From NCBI RefSeq assembly GCF_000234665.1, contig NC_018324.1:367501-431500 (forward strand): 64,000 nt of DNA, read 5' to 3'. The stretch comes from Leishmania mexicana MHOM/GT/2001/U1103. Taxonomy: Eukaryota > Euglenozoa > Kinetoplastea > Trypanosomatida > Trypanosomatidae. Shown here in pieces: positions 10,128 to 19,600 of this stretch (the first letter of the stretch is position 1; each line of letters starts with the position of its first letter). The notes under the pieces were generated by a model. That model was not told the DNA's origin. It saw only the letters and a program-made list of their open reading frames with translations, and searched no databases. A program made the translations under genes and the position numbers.

Positions 10128-10634
10128 ATGTCGACTTACGTTCCCAAGCCATCGCGCGACAACGTGTACCGCTTCTTCTTCACGGAGGGCGTGATCGCGT
10201 GCAAGAAGGACCCCATGGGCACCTGGACGGGCACCCTCGGCGGCAACACCTTCACCGTTCCGTGCATTCAGGTGATGCAGTTGATGCGCTCCCTGAAGAG
10301 CCGCAACCTGATCAAGGAGCAGTACGCGTGGCGCCACTACTACTGGACGCTCAACGACGAGGGTATTGCGTACATGCGCAGCTACCTGCATCTTGCTCCG
10401 TCTGCGATGCCGAACACGCAGAAGCCGAGCAGCGTGAACTTCGAGAAGGTGACAGAGGGCCGCGGCCGCGGTCGTGGCCGTGGTGGTCGCGGGCGTGGCG
10501 AGGGCCGTGGCCGCGGGCGTGGTGAGGGGCGTGGCCGTGGCCGTGGCCGTGGCTTCGGTGGTGAGCGCACGAACTACCGTGCCGCTGCCGCTGCATCGGA
10601 TGGTGAGGTCGTCCTGGCCCCGGCTGCGGAGTAA
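10128..10634 (+). CDS. RPS10: 40S ribosomal protein eS10, copy 2
   Basis: This is the second tandem eS10 gene, also 168 residues, with the same S10/plectin domain and RGG-type tail as copy 1. The coding sequence matches copy 1 except for a silent change in the fourth codon and changes near the end, where the tail reads LAPAAE instead of PTPAAE; the stop is TAA instead of TAG. The 5' and 3' flanks differ completely. Such a pattern is usual for trypanosomatid ribosomal protein pairs kept alike by gene conversion while UTRs diverge. Confidence 0.97.
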   Translation: MSTYVPKPSRDNVYRFFFTEGVIACKKDPMGTWTGTLGGNTFTVPCIQVMQLMRSLKSRNLIKEQYAWRHYYWTLNDEGIAYMRSYLHLAPSAMPNTQKPSSVNFEKVTEGRGRGRGRGGRGRGEGRGRGRGEGRGRGRGRGFGGERTNYRAAAAASDGEVVLAPAAE

Positions 10635-11579
10635 GTGACCAGTGCGCGATCGCACAAAAGTACCTGTGTGCGAGAGGACCGTTTTCCATTAACAATGTCG
10701 GACATGTGATGTGTGTCAGCAGTGCTTTTTAAAAAGATTTTCTTTTGTTTGTGTGATGCCACGCCGCATCACTTATTTCGACGCACGCAAAGAGCACAAG
10801 ACTGACTAGGCGGGCTCCGTCGTCAGAAGGTTACCGGTCCTCCACTGCTCTTGCGCAGCAGATGACACGTTTGAGGATGCACGGTCGCCTCGTTTGGCTG
10901 TGGAATGTTGGAAGTTTTCCAGTGTTTGACAGTGTGAGACATGAGGGAGCAGAGCGAAGCGAGGAAGCCGGGTGGCTGGGAATGGCAAGAACACCGATTC
11001 AGCGACCGCCTAGTTGATCGAAGGTTCGCGGCCCCATCTCGAGCGCCACATCCCTCCACCCTCCGCTCAACCTGAATGAAGGGAATCCAGCTGTTTGCCC
11101 TTACAGCCTTCTCCGCAACTTGCGTGGCTCTGCGATGCCCCAATCGAAACTGCCGCTCCCCTGATTTCTCCTCTCCGCTTCTCCTTTTTTTTCTGACGGG
11201 CGGCTCCTTTCGCGTGGCTTCTCGGTTGCGTACCCCCTCCCTCCCTCCCTCCCTCCCTGGGCGACTCGTCCTCGCCACTCGCAAACGATGTTTGCCTCTC
11301 TGTTGCTTCTTGTTGTTCATGTCCGGATGGCGGTGGTGGTTCAATGAACTGTCCCTCCCCGCTCTGCACAGTCACTGTCCCGCCACTTGTACGGTGCGTT
11401 GCTGAATTCGGCTTTTTTGTCTGCGTGCGTGCGTAAGTGCGACACTCCCTCGCCACATATAGACACCAAACGGCTCATCTGCGCATACTGGGAGAACGCA
11501 GCTGAGGGTGCTCTCCTCGCACCTTTACTGCTACTTGACTCTGCGTTGAAATACGTGGGGCCACAGTGCGTCGGACGCG
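10635..11579. other. Spacer between eS10 and IFT122
   Basis: A CTCC/CCCT microsatellite lies at about 11233-11258 and pyrimidine-rich sequence surrounds it. Candidate AG acceptors include 11565-11566. ORFs on the minus strand here are translations of purine-rich complement and are not believed. Confidence 0.6.
11233..11258. repeat. CCCT/CTCC microsatellite
   Basis: About six tandem units of CCTC-type repeat lie in the spacer before IFT122. Confidence 0.8.
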
Positions 11580-14500
11580 ATGCGCACAAGCGTACGATGG
11601 TCGGAGACGGCGGATGCGGTAAAGGGAATCCGTCCTCCTATCAATAGCCTCTGCTACAGCCCGTCCGGGGACTATGTGGTGGCCTCGTGCGGCGTGCGTG
11701 TGCTTGTGTACGCCGCATCCACAGGCACCCTATTACACTCGCTGAAGGGTCACGAGAACACGATCTACTGCGTAGACTACGCGTCTGACGGGAAGTGCTT
11801 CGCCAGCGGCGGGGCTGATCGGACGGTCATCGTGTGGTCAAACAAGGGTGAAGGCATTGTGAAGTACCAGCACAAGGAGTCCATTCAGGCCCTGGCGCAC
11901 AACCCCAGCTCCTCCCATTTGGCGTCCGTGTCGAGCAGTGATTGGGGCATCTGGTCGCCTGATCAGCCGAAGGTCTCCAAGTACTCGCTTCCGTCGAAAG
12001 GGTTATGTGCAGCCTGGACACCCAATGGCAAAACACTGGCGATCGGGTTGCTGAATGGCACCATCATGATGATGGACAAGACTAGCGACGAGACGGTCCT
12101 CATTCGCCGACCAGCACCTGTCTGGACTCTCGCCTTTACCCCGCTGCGAGAGAAAGGCATCGATGTACTCGCGGTCGGTTCGTGGGATCAACGGCTGTCC
12201 TTTTACAACCTTTCGGGCGCATCCGTCGGGCGGGAGCGGGAGCTTGACTTTGACCCGTGCAGTCTGTCGTACTTCAATGACGGCGAGTACATCCTGCTCA
12301 GCGGCAGCGATCATAGGGTGACCCTGTTCACGAATGATGGTAACCGGCTCATCGAGGTCGCCGGCGCGGATGACTGGATTTGGTCTGCGCGGCAGCGGCC
12401 GCGTCACAAGCAGCTCTGCTACGGCACCAACGACGGCACCATAACTTGCATTGACATCGCCATCACCACCGTCCACGCCATCCACGATGACCAGTACGTG
12501 TTTCGTAAGGACATGACGAACTTAGTTGTGCATCAACTCTTGCTTGATCGTAAAATGGTGATACCATGCAACGAGTATGTGCATAAGATCGCCACGTTTC
12601 TTGATCGACTCGCGGTACAGCTGCAGGAGCGCGTCATCGTCTTCGAGTTCTTTTACGACGACGAGCGTAACATGCGCTATCAGGACATCGCGCAGATTCG
12701 CCGTCGCCTCGAGTGCTCGCTGCTGTGTGTAACAACGAACGCCATTGTTGTGTGCAACGACAGACGTATTACACTGTACGACTTCCAGGGGAACAAGCGG
12801 CGGGAGTGGTCGATGGAGAGCGCCGTGCAGTTTATGAAGGTCGCGGGTGGGATGGAGGGGCGAGAGATTCTGCTCGTCGGGCTGACGGGTGGCCAAGTGA
12901 TGAAGGTGTTTGTCGACAACCCTTTCCCCACCTTGTTGCATAAGGGTAGCGCACCAGTCAAGAGCGCGGACTTCAGCTGCTCTCGAAGCCGTCTCGCCGT
13001 TATCGACAGCACAAGCACTCTCCAGGTCTTGAGACTCGGCGAAAAGAATGAGCTGCTCTTTTCCGAGGACAACGTCACGGCGGTGGCGTTTAATGTCGAC
13101 CTGGAGGACAGTATCGCGTTCACGACGGGCGACAATACTCTCCACATCAAGACGGGCTCGCTGCCAGCGTACCAGCAAGCGGTGCGCGGCATCGTTGTTG
13201 GCTTCAAGGCAAACCGCGTCTTCAACCTTCATTACTCCAACGTGATGGTGCTCGACGTGCCACACGCACACGCGCTGTACAAGTATGTAGAGATGCGAGA
13301 CCTTGACCGAGCCTACGATGTGGCCCGTCTCGGTGTGGCCGACGCCGACTGGAAGATGCTGGGGCTGCACGCGATGAGCCAGCTGCGTCTCGACATCGCG
13401 CGCAAGGCCTTTACGCACATCCAGGACGTGAAGCTGGTCGAGTTGCTGAAGTCGCTGGAGCTGCGGCGCCGCCAATCCAGAATCGAGGACGGGGTGCCGC
13501 CGACGGTAAGAAACGGCAGTGCCACCTCCGCCGCCGTGGCAGCGACCACGGACAAGGGAGCCGTTGATCCCGGCGGCGAGCCGACGTCGGTGCGCGCGGC
13601 GGCAAAGGATGGCGTGCTGTACGGCAGCATCCTCGCCTTCCAGGGCAAGTACCACGATGCGGCGCGACAATTCATGAAGGCCGGCTGCGAGCTGAAGGCG
13701 GTGGAGATGTACTGCGACCTAAAAATGTGGGACAATGCGAAGAAGATCTGCACTAACGAGAAGGTGCTCAAGGATCTGATTCGGCAGCAGGCGCGCTGGG
13801 CCGAGGACTCGCAGAACTTCATCGAGGCCGCCACCCTCTACGAGAGCTCTGGAGACTACGCGAAGGCGATCGGCATGATGGGTCAGGCAGGCCAGGTGGA
13901 GAAGTTGATGAAGATGTGCCGCAGTCTGCCCAAGTCGGAGTTCATCCTCATTACCGAGTGCGCCAATTTCTTTCGCAAACACAACGCCATCCCGTTCGCC
14001 ATCGAGGCGTATGAGAAGGCGCAGGACCACCAAGCACTTATCGGGATCTACGTCGCCCGCGGCGACTGGCGCAACGCCTTCACCATTTTGGAGAAGGCAC
14101 CAACCCTGGCGCGCGAGGTGTACGTGCCATGGGCGAGCTGGCTGGCCGAAAACGACAAGTTCGACGAGGCCTTGGAGGCGTTCCGGGCGGCTGAGTGGCC
14201 GAAGGAGGCGATGCGCCTAATGGAAACGCTGGCGACAAACAGCGTCACGTGTCGCAAGTTCCGTGACGCCGCCTTCTACTACGTGCATCTGGCCGAGGAG
14301 TACGGGCGCTTTGAAGACGGCGAGCGGCCTACTGACGTGGAAAAGGCGGCGCGAATTCGACGCAGCAAAGAGTGTGTTCGCCGTGCCGACATCTACTACG
14401 CCTTCTCCAGCGTCTATGCCCACACAACGCAGCCGCTACCGTACAACGAGCTCAGCCTATTTCGGGCAGCCAAGTACCTCTTCGGGGTGTGTGCCGAGTG

Positions 14501-15470
14501 CGCCATGCCCATGAATGTTGGCAAGGGTGCCATTCTCTACACCCTTTCCCGCATCGCCAACCGGCTAGAGATGGTGCGCACGGCACGCGCTGTGTTCGAG
14601 AAGCTGCAGGGCGTCATTCTTCCGGTGTCTATGATGGAGCAGGTGGACATCGAGACGCTCATTGTGCGCAGCAAGCCGGTAAAGGACCGCGAGGAGCTGC
14701 TGGACCGGTGCTTCCGCTGCAACCAGCTTCTTGCGCAGCTGCCGATGGCTGGAGATCGCTGTCCCAACTGCTTCCACCAGTGCGTCCGCTCCTTCGTCAA
14801 CTTTGAATGTCTGCCGCTGGTCGAGTTCATTCTCGCCGACGACCTCACCGACGAGGAGGCGGAGCGGATCATCGTCTCCGGCGTTGGTCGGCGGAGGTCG
14901 GCGGACGATGAGCACAACAATGGCCAGAGCGACGCGGCGGATGCCCAGGCGTCGTCCAAGGTGAGGGAGTGGAAGTCCGACACCGGCGCAAACGTTATCA
15001 GCTTCGACGATGGCAACATCGACTACGAAATTGATCAGCAGCTCGTCGCGATGGGCCGCTCCAAGGCGGCGGCGAACAAGGGCAATGACCCCTTCTTTAC
15101 GCAGCTGCAGTACGTGCTGCGGCCCGGCCGCTCCACCTCGGCGTACCAGCCGTTTGTCGCGTCAGCGGACATTCTGAAGGGATTCCGCCGCGACGAGGTG
15201 TTCATTGTGCGACCGAGATACGGCACACTCCCGGTGCCGAACCGCTACTACCGCTTGATGCGCTCCGATGTGAACGTGTGCCTATGCAACGGCTGCCAGC
15301 ACTTCTTCATTGCAGAAGATTACGAGGCGGAGTGCACGAAAGGCAGCGGCTGTCCTCTATGCCGCTATCGTCCCGGGAAGCAGGTGGGCCGCTCGATGAA
15401 ACAGATTTTGTTTGACATGGAGGCCGCCGCCGCGGTGGCGACGACTTCAAGCACGCCGGCCGCTCTGTGA
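11580..15470 (+). CDS. IFT122: Intraflagellar transport protein IFT122 (IFT-A core)
   Basis: This 1296-residue protein is the trypanosomatid IFT122, a core subunit of the IFT-A complex that drives retrograde flagellar transport and membrane-protein entry. The N-terminal 300 residues are a WD40 propeller with family landmarks such as LKGHENTIYCVDY, FASGGADRTVIVW and SSDWGIWSPDQPKVSK; a second propeller spans about 300-560. Residues 580-1020 are TPR-like helical repeats. Two cysteine clusters follow: CFRC and CPNC near 1040-1065, and CNGC with CPLC near 1232-1263, the zinc-binding end typical of IFT122. Length matches the family (about 1200-1250). A hydrophilic insert near 640-675 separates helices. 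The ATG directly precedes a segment matching the family N-terminus and follows an AG at 11565-11566. Acts at the flagellar base and axoneme. Confidence 0.95.
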   Translation: MRTSVRWSETADAVKGIRPPINSLCYSPSGDYVVASCGVRVLVYAASTGTLLHSLKGHENTIYCVDYASDGKCFASGGADRTVIVWSNKGEGIVKYQHKESIQALAHNPSSSHLASVSSSDWGIWSPDQPKVSKYSLPSKGLCAAWTPNGKTLAIGLLNGTIMMMDKTSDETVLIRRPAPVWTLAFTPLREKGIDVLAVGSWDQRLSFYNLSGASVGRERELDFDPCSLSYFNDGEYILLSGSDHRVTLFTNDGNRLIEVAGADDWIWSARQRPRHKQLCYGTNDGTITCIDIAITTVHAIHDDQYVFRKDMTNLVVHQLLLDRKMVIPCNEYVHKIATFLDRLAVQLQERVIVFEFFYDDERNMRYQDIAQIRRRLECSLLCVTTNAIVVCNDRRITLYDFQGNKRREWSMESAVQFMKVAGGMEGREILLVGLTGGQVMKVFVDNPFPTLLHKGSAPVKSADFSCSRSRLAVIDSTSTLQVLRLGEKNELLFSEDNVTAVAFNVDLEDSIAFTTGDNTLHIKTGSLPAYQQAVRGIVVGFKANRVFNLHYSNVMVLDVPHAHALYKYVEMRDLDRAYDVARLGVADADWKMLGLHAMSQLRLDIARKAFTHIQDVKLVELLKSLELRRRQSRIEDGVPPTVRNGSATSAAVAATTDKGAVDPGGEPTSVRAAAKDGVLYGSILAFQGKYHDAARQFMKAGCELKAVEMYCDLKMWDNAKKICTNEKVLKDLIRQQARWAEDSQNFIEAATLYESSGDYAKAIGMMGQAGQVEKLMKMCRSLPKSEFILITECANFFRKHNAIPFAIEAYEKAQDHQALIGIYVARGDWRNAFTILEKAPTLAREVYVPWASWLAENDKFDEALEAFRAAEWPKEAMRLMETLATNSVTCRKFRDAAFYYVHLAEEYGRFEDGERPTDVEKAARIRRSKECVRRADIYYAFSSVYAHTTQPLPYNELSLFRAAKYLFGVCAECAMPMNVGKGAILYTLSRIANRLEMVRTARAVFEKLQGVILPVSMMEQVDIETLIVRSKPVKDREELLDRCFRCNQLLAQLPMAGDRCPNCFHQCVRSFVNFECLPLVEFILADDLTDEEAERIIVSGVGRRRSADDEHNNGQSDAADAQASSKVREWKSDTGANVISFDDGNIDYEIDQQLVAMGRSKAAANKGNDPFFTQLQYVLRPGRSTSAYQPFVASADILKGFRRDEVFIVRPRYGTLPVPNRYYRLMRSDVNVCLCNGCQHFFIAEDYEAECTKGSGCPLCRYRPGKQVGRSMKQILFDMEAAAAVATTSSTPAAL

Positions 15471-16690
15471 GATGAACCACAATCACCGAACGCGGACACG
15501 TTATGTGTAGTGGGCGTTATATATGTTTTCTACTGGCGAAGCACGTTCACAGTTGTTGTGAGATTTTTATTCTTTTCTCACACCTCTCTCCCTCCCTCCG
15601 CCGCCGCCGCCATGTTTGGTTGGGAGTGTTGTGTGATCGTCGTGTGCTGTGACAGCTCTTTGCTTGTTCGTTTGCTTCCCGTACTCCACCCTCCTCCGCT
15701 CCTCTTTAGAGATGGTGGCGGCAGGTGTGTGTGTGTGTGTGCGTCTGTGAGGGGTGGAAGGCGCCTTCCTCAGATGTATGTCGAGCACCTTTTTGTATAG
15801 ACCAGCCGTGTGGCTCTCACGCGTTCCCTCGTCCTCGGTACCTGGACAAGCCACCCGCACCCTTCCTTTTCTCTCACTCTCTGTATTTGCGGGTGCTGGT
15901 GCGCCCAGATGCGCATGTGCCATCGCGGCATCTTGCAGAGAAGCGCGTATAACAACGGCAGCGAAATCCACTGAAAGACGACGCCGTAGCACAAAAATGC
16001 GGTCGTGATGCATGGATGGCAAGCGTGGTCGACGCCGCCGCCGCAACGGTGACTCTCGCGACTGGGGGAGGGGGGGACGGTGGTACTCCGCAGGACTGAG
16101 ATGACTGGCTGCTGCGCACGACTCTCTTTCCATCGGGCTGGACCCTGTGGGTGCCATGGCGTGCCCTCTCGCGTACTCACTTTGTGTCTCTGTGACGGAG
16201 CAGATATTGATTAGGAGAGGCCCTCAAGTCGCCTGCACAACCACAAGCTCGAATACGAATGCACTTGTTCCAGTCCCCCCTCCCCTTTTCCCATTGTCTA
16301 CAAAGTGCAGCTGGCTTATGTATCACCTCGTCGAACGTCTTCTTGCCTCGACCTCTCACTCAATGCTTCGTTTTTTTTTTCTTACGTCTTCGCTGTTGTT
16401 CACTTTTTTTGTGTTATCTGGGCAACGATTTGGAGTATTACACCCCCCACCCACCCGGCCCTCCCCCTCCGCTCCTCATTGACCTTCTTTTGCCTCTCTC
16501 TACCGTCTTAAGAGGTGTTGAGGGCTGGCGGTGGCGGTGCACGCATACAGGAGCGTGGGTCTCCTCTAAGAGACCCCGCTCGGGCAACTCCGACCGACGG
16601 TATCTGGCTGAACCGTTTAGCTAATATATATATATTTATTTATGTGTAGAAGAACGAAAAGGCAACACGGTGGCACAGTGGCGCTTTGTA
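15471..16690. other. Spacer with TG-rich and TA-rich stretches
   Basis: A TG run lies near 15726-15741, a G-rich stretch near 16063-16080, and a TA run at 16623-16637. Strong pyrimidine tract at 16461-16510 ends in AG 16511-16512. No gene is supported. Confidence 0.6.
16461..16512 (+). promoter_or_regulatory. Predicted trans-splice acceptor
   Basis: A 50-base C/T-rich tract runs into TCTTAAG with AG at 16511-16512, about 180 bases before the ATG at 16691. Using it would place an upstream ATG (16642) in the leader. Confidence 0.45.
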
Positions 16691-19600
16691 ATGATGGTCC
16701 GAGTAAGAAATGCATCGCAGCCGCTCCGCTGCTGGCTCGGCCTTCTTCTTACGTTCTCCATCTTACTTGTGTCAGCAGAGGTGGTGCGCTTGGAGAAGGG
16801 GACCTTCTTCATGGACGACGATGTCGAGTGGCCATGGCTGCCGCAGCTCGACCTGCCACTGCGACCTGACTTCATGTCCGGGCAGCGCATCCTGAGCACG
16901 CCAGAGCAATGGATGGTGCTCGCTCACGTGGGAGCTCCGTTCCGCGTCTTCACGGACACCAAAATGGATCTTATGCGCATCTTGGAGATTGTTAAGTTCA
17001 TGCGTCCCGCCGACGCTGGCGTCTGCCCGCGCTACAGGACAACGCGCCGCATCCTGCACTACTGGTTTCACCCAGGACAATTGAGCCTGCTCTTTGGTGA
17101 GGAGCGCTGGTCCGCCCTGCAGCGGTTACAGCGGCCAGCCGCTTGGTCCCTGGTACTCAAGGACGATGCAGGCCCTGCTGTCCGGGCAGCAGAGCGTTTC
17201 ATTGCAGAGCTGCAGGCGCTGGACCCACCGGGGCAGATCACTCTCATTTCCCGCCGCCAGGATTCGGGCTTGATGACGACGCGTGTCTCACTTGCCGACG
17301 TCAAGGCGGTGAGCCGTCGCACTCGCATGACCAGCACTATCGAGTATCGACTAACGCACCTAACGGTGGATGCCGAGGCGCCGCTGCACCGCGTGCAAAC
17401 GCAGCGTCTGCTGCGTGCAAAACTCCGGTATCACGAGCATATCAATGCCTTTGACACGGCCGTCGCGGAGGCTCAGCGCGACCTCCACACGAGTCTGCAA
17501 GAACTACTCGAAAGCGAGCAGGCAGCGTACGCAGATCACATGCGCTTCAAGCGGTGCTACCAGCGCTTTCTTGTAGAGCGCCGATCGCGCCTCCGAGCAG
17601 AGAAAGAGGTCGAGGATGCTCCCGGCAAGACCGATGGGGGGTCGTCTATGGGTCGCAACGCCGGATGGCGCCGGATCGCAGCAGTGCACATTCGTCCCGC
17701 CGCGGGTACCTCCTTTGCATCACCGCATGATGGGGGTCGGGGCGTGTCGTGCCGGAAGGTGCTTGCTGCCTGGAGCACGCTCCGCGCAACCGGCGTCCGT
17801 CACGAAGCGGAGAGACGTGTGGCGCAGCTGCGTCGTCTCCATTCTCGGCATCGGTGCAAGGAGCCTCTGCCGGAGCTGCCGGTTCCCTCCTCTACTGCCC
17901 GCGGAGTGGCGGGTCTGAGTCATGCGGCGGCGCGCGTATGGCGTGACGGTGTTGCAGAAATGAAGGCGCAGCGGCGCAAGTCAGGCCTGTCACCGACGTT
18001 GGCACAGGTGTTGGCCATCCTCTACGGTGTCTGGGAGGAAGAGAAGGCGGCTACACGAGAGCCTGGTCACGCCCAAGAAGCGACATCTGCAGCGGGCGCG
18101 GTGGCAACCCCTGTAGTAGTAGATGAGGACTTTAATGCGTCCGCCTTCGCCGAATTTGTGAATCATCTGGTGCAAAGCGGCGACGCGCTGAGCGCGGCGC
18201 CACACAGCCGCCTGCCACGATGGATACGCGCGGAGCTCCACTACACGTTGGCCCTTTTAGAGCTCATAAAGCCGAAAACCCTGCTACCAGAGAAGCATCC
18301 TGCCACGGCTTCCTCGAGTGTGCGCGCTGTGGTGCACTTGCACGAGTCGCTGAGTGCCGGGTCCCACCACGCTGCCGGCGCCTTGGCGACGCTCCGGGAA
18401 CACGGTATATTTGCCCGGCAGCACAGCAAGGCAGCCATGATGCTGCTGCTACAATCTATGGAACAGGCATCGACGCACCTCTGGCGCGAGCTGCTGCTGC
18501 GCGGCTCTCCCAGGCGTTCTCACGAAGCAGTGGGGGGAGCATCATCGGGGGCTGACCCGTCGCGACTCCTTCGCTTCGAGCAGTTCTACGCTGTGGACCA
18601 CACCTTCAGCGAGGTGGATGACCCTTTGATGACCCGCCAGACCATTTCCACACTCGTGGCTGTGACAAACGAGAACATCCATGCCGGTGACGAGGAGCCG
18701 GAGCTGGAGGACGTCTACCGCGAAGCGGAGGTTGGACTCGGTGACGACGAATACAAGGGGCGCTTGACGGTGCGGCTAAATCGGCGGCTTCTGAAGGCGA
18801 GCTTGCTGTTCTCCGGATTCAAGGGGGTGCAGCGAGACGCGCGGGAGGCACAGTGCGAGCTCCTCGTCATCCTGCGTCGTCTTGGCTACGTCTGCGATCT
18901 TGATCTTCGTCGATTCTTTACTACTGGTGCGCCATCACATGTTGTGCCCGATTCGCCGCCTGCTTCCTCGGCGGCGCCGATGACAATCATCGGCGTTCCT
19001 CTGCCAGATTGCTGTGCTGAGCATGAGACTGAGCTCCTTGATGTCATGAGCAACGACCGACATACCCTTTTGAGTTGCCCGAGTGGAGCTCCTTTTCCAT
19101 CACGGCGATCTCGGCGTCAGCTCGGCGTGCCCAACTCGGAAGCTCTGTTTGAGTTGCTTCTTCAGACGCTGCTGACCCTCAGCTACGTGCAGCTCACCCA
19201 CAGACATCGGTACGATCTGAGCCACCTGTACGCCTCTCTCGCCCTCGAGATGTCTCTGCGCGTTCCACGTGCGACAGTGAAACGTTGTGCTCAAGCAGCA
19301 AACATGAGCGCCTTCTTTGAGGCGCACCAGCACCTAGGCGGCAGCAACGGATCGTGGGCACGCTCGTTTGTCGAGGCGGTGAACCACGTCGCGGACGGCA
19401 ACAGCGAAGTCGCGTGGGCTGCCGAGGTACTACTGGATCAGCTGCAGAGCATCAAAAATGCGGCGTCGAAGGCTCGCGGCGACGATGCCGCGTTGGGGGA
19501 CAGAGCTCAGCGGGTGCTTCGTCGCTTTGCCAGCGTGGCCGACTCTCCGTTCGTCTCGACCGAATCCCTGCTCCTCATAGGGACGAGCCGGTGGGCGGCG

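Noticed and set aside
12522..13670. 382-codon minus-strand ORF
   Set aside because: It lies wholly inside IFT122 in antisense and is a shadow of GC3-rich coding sequence.
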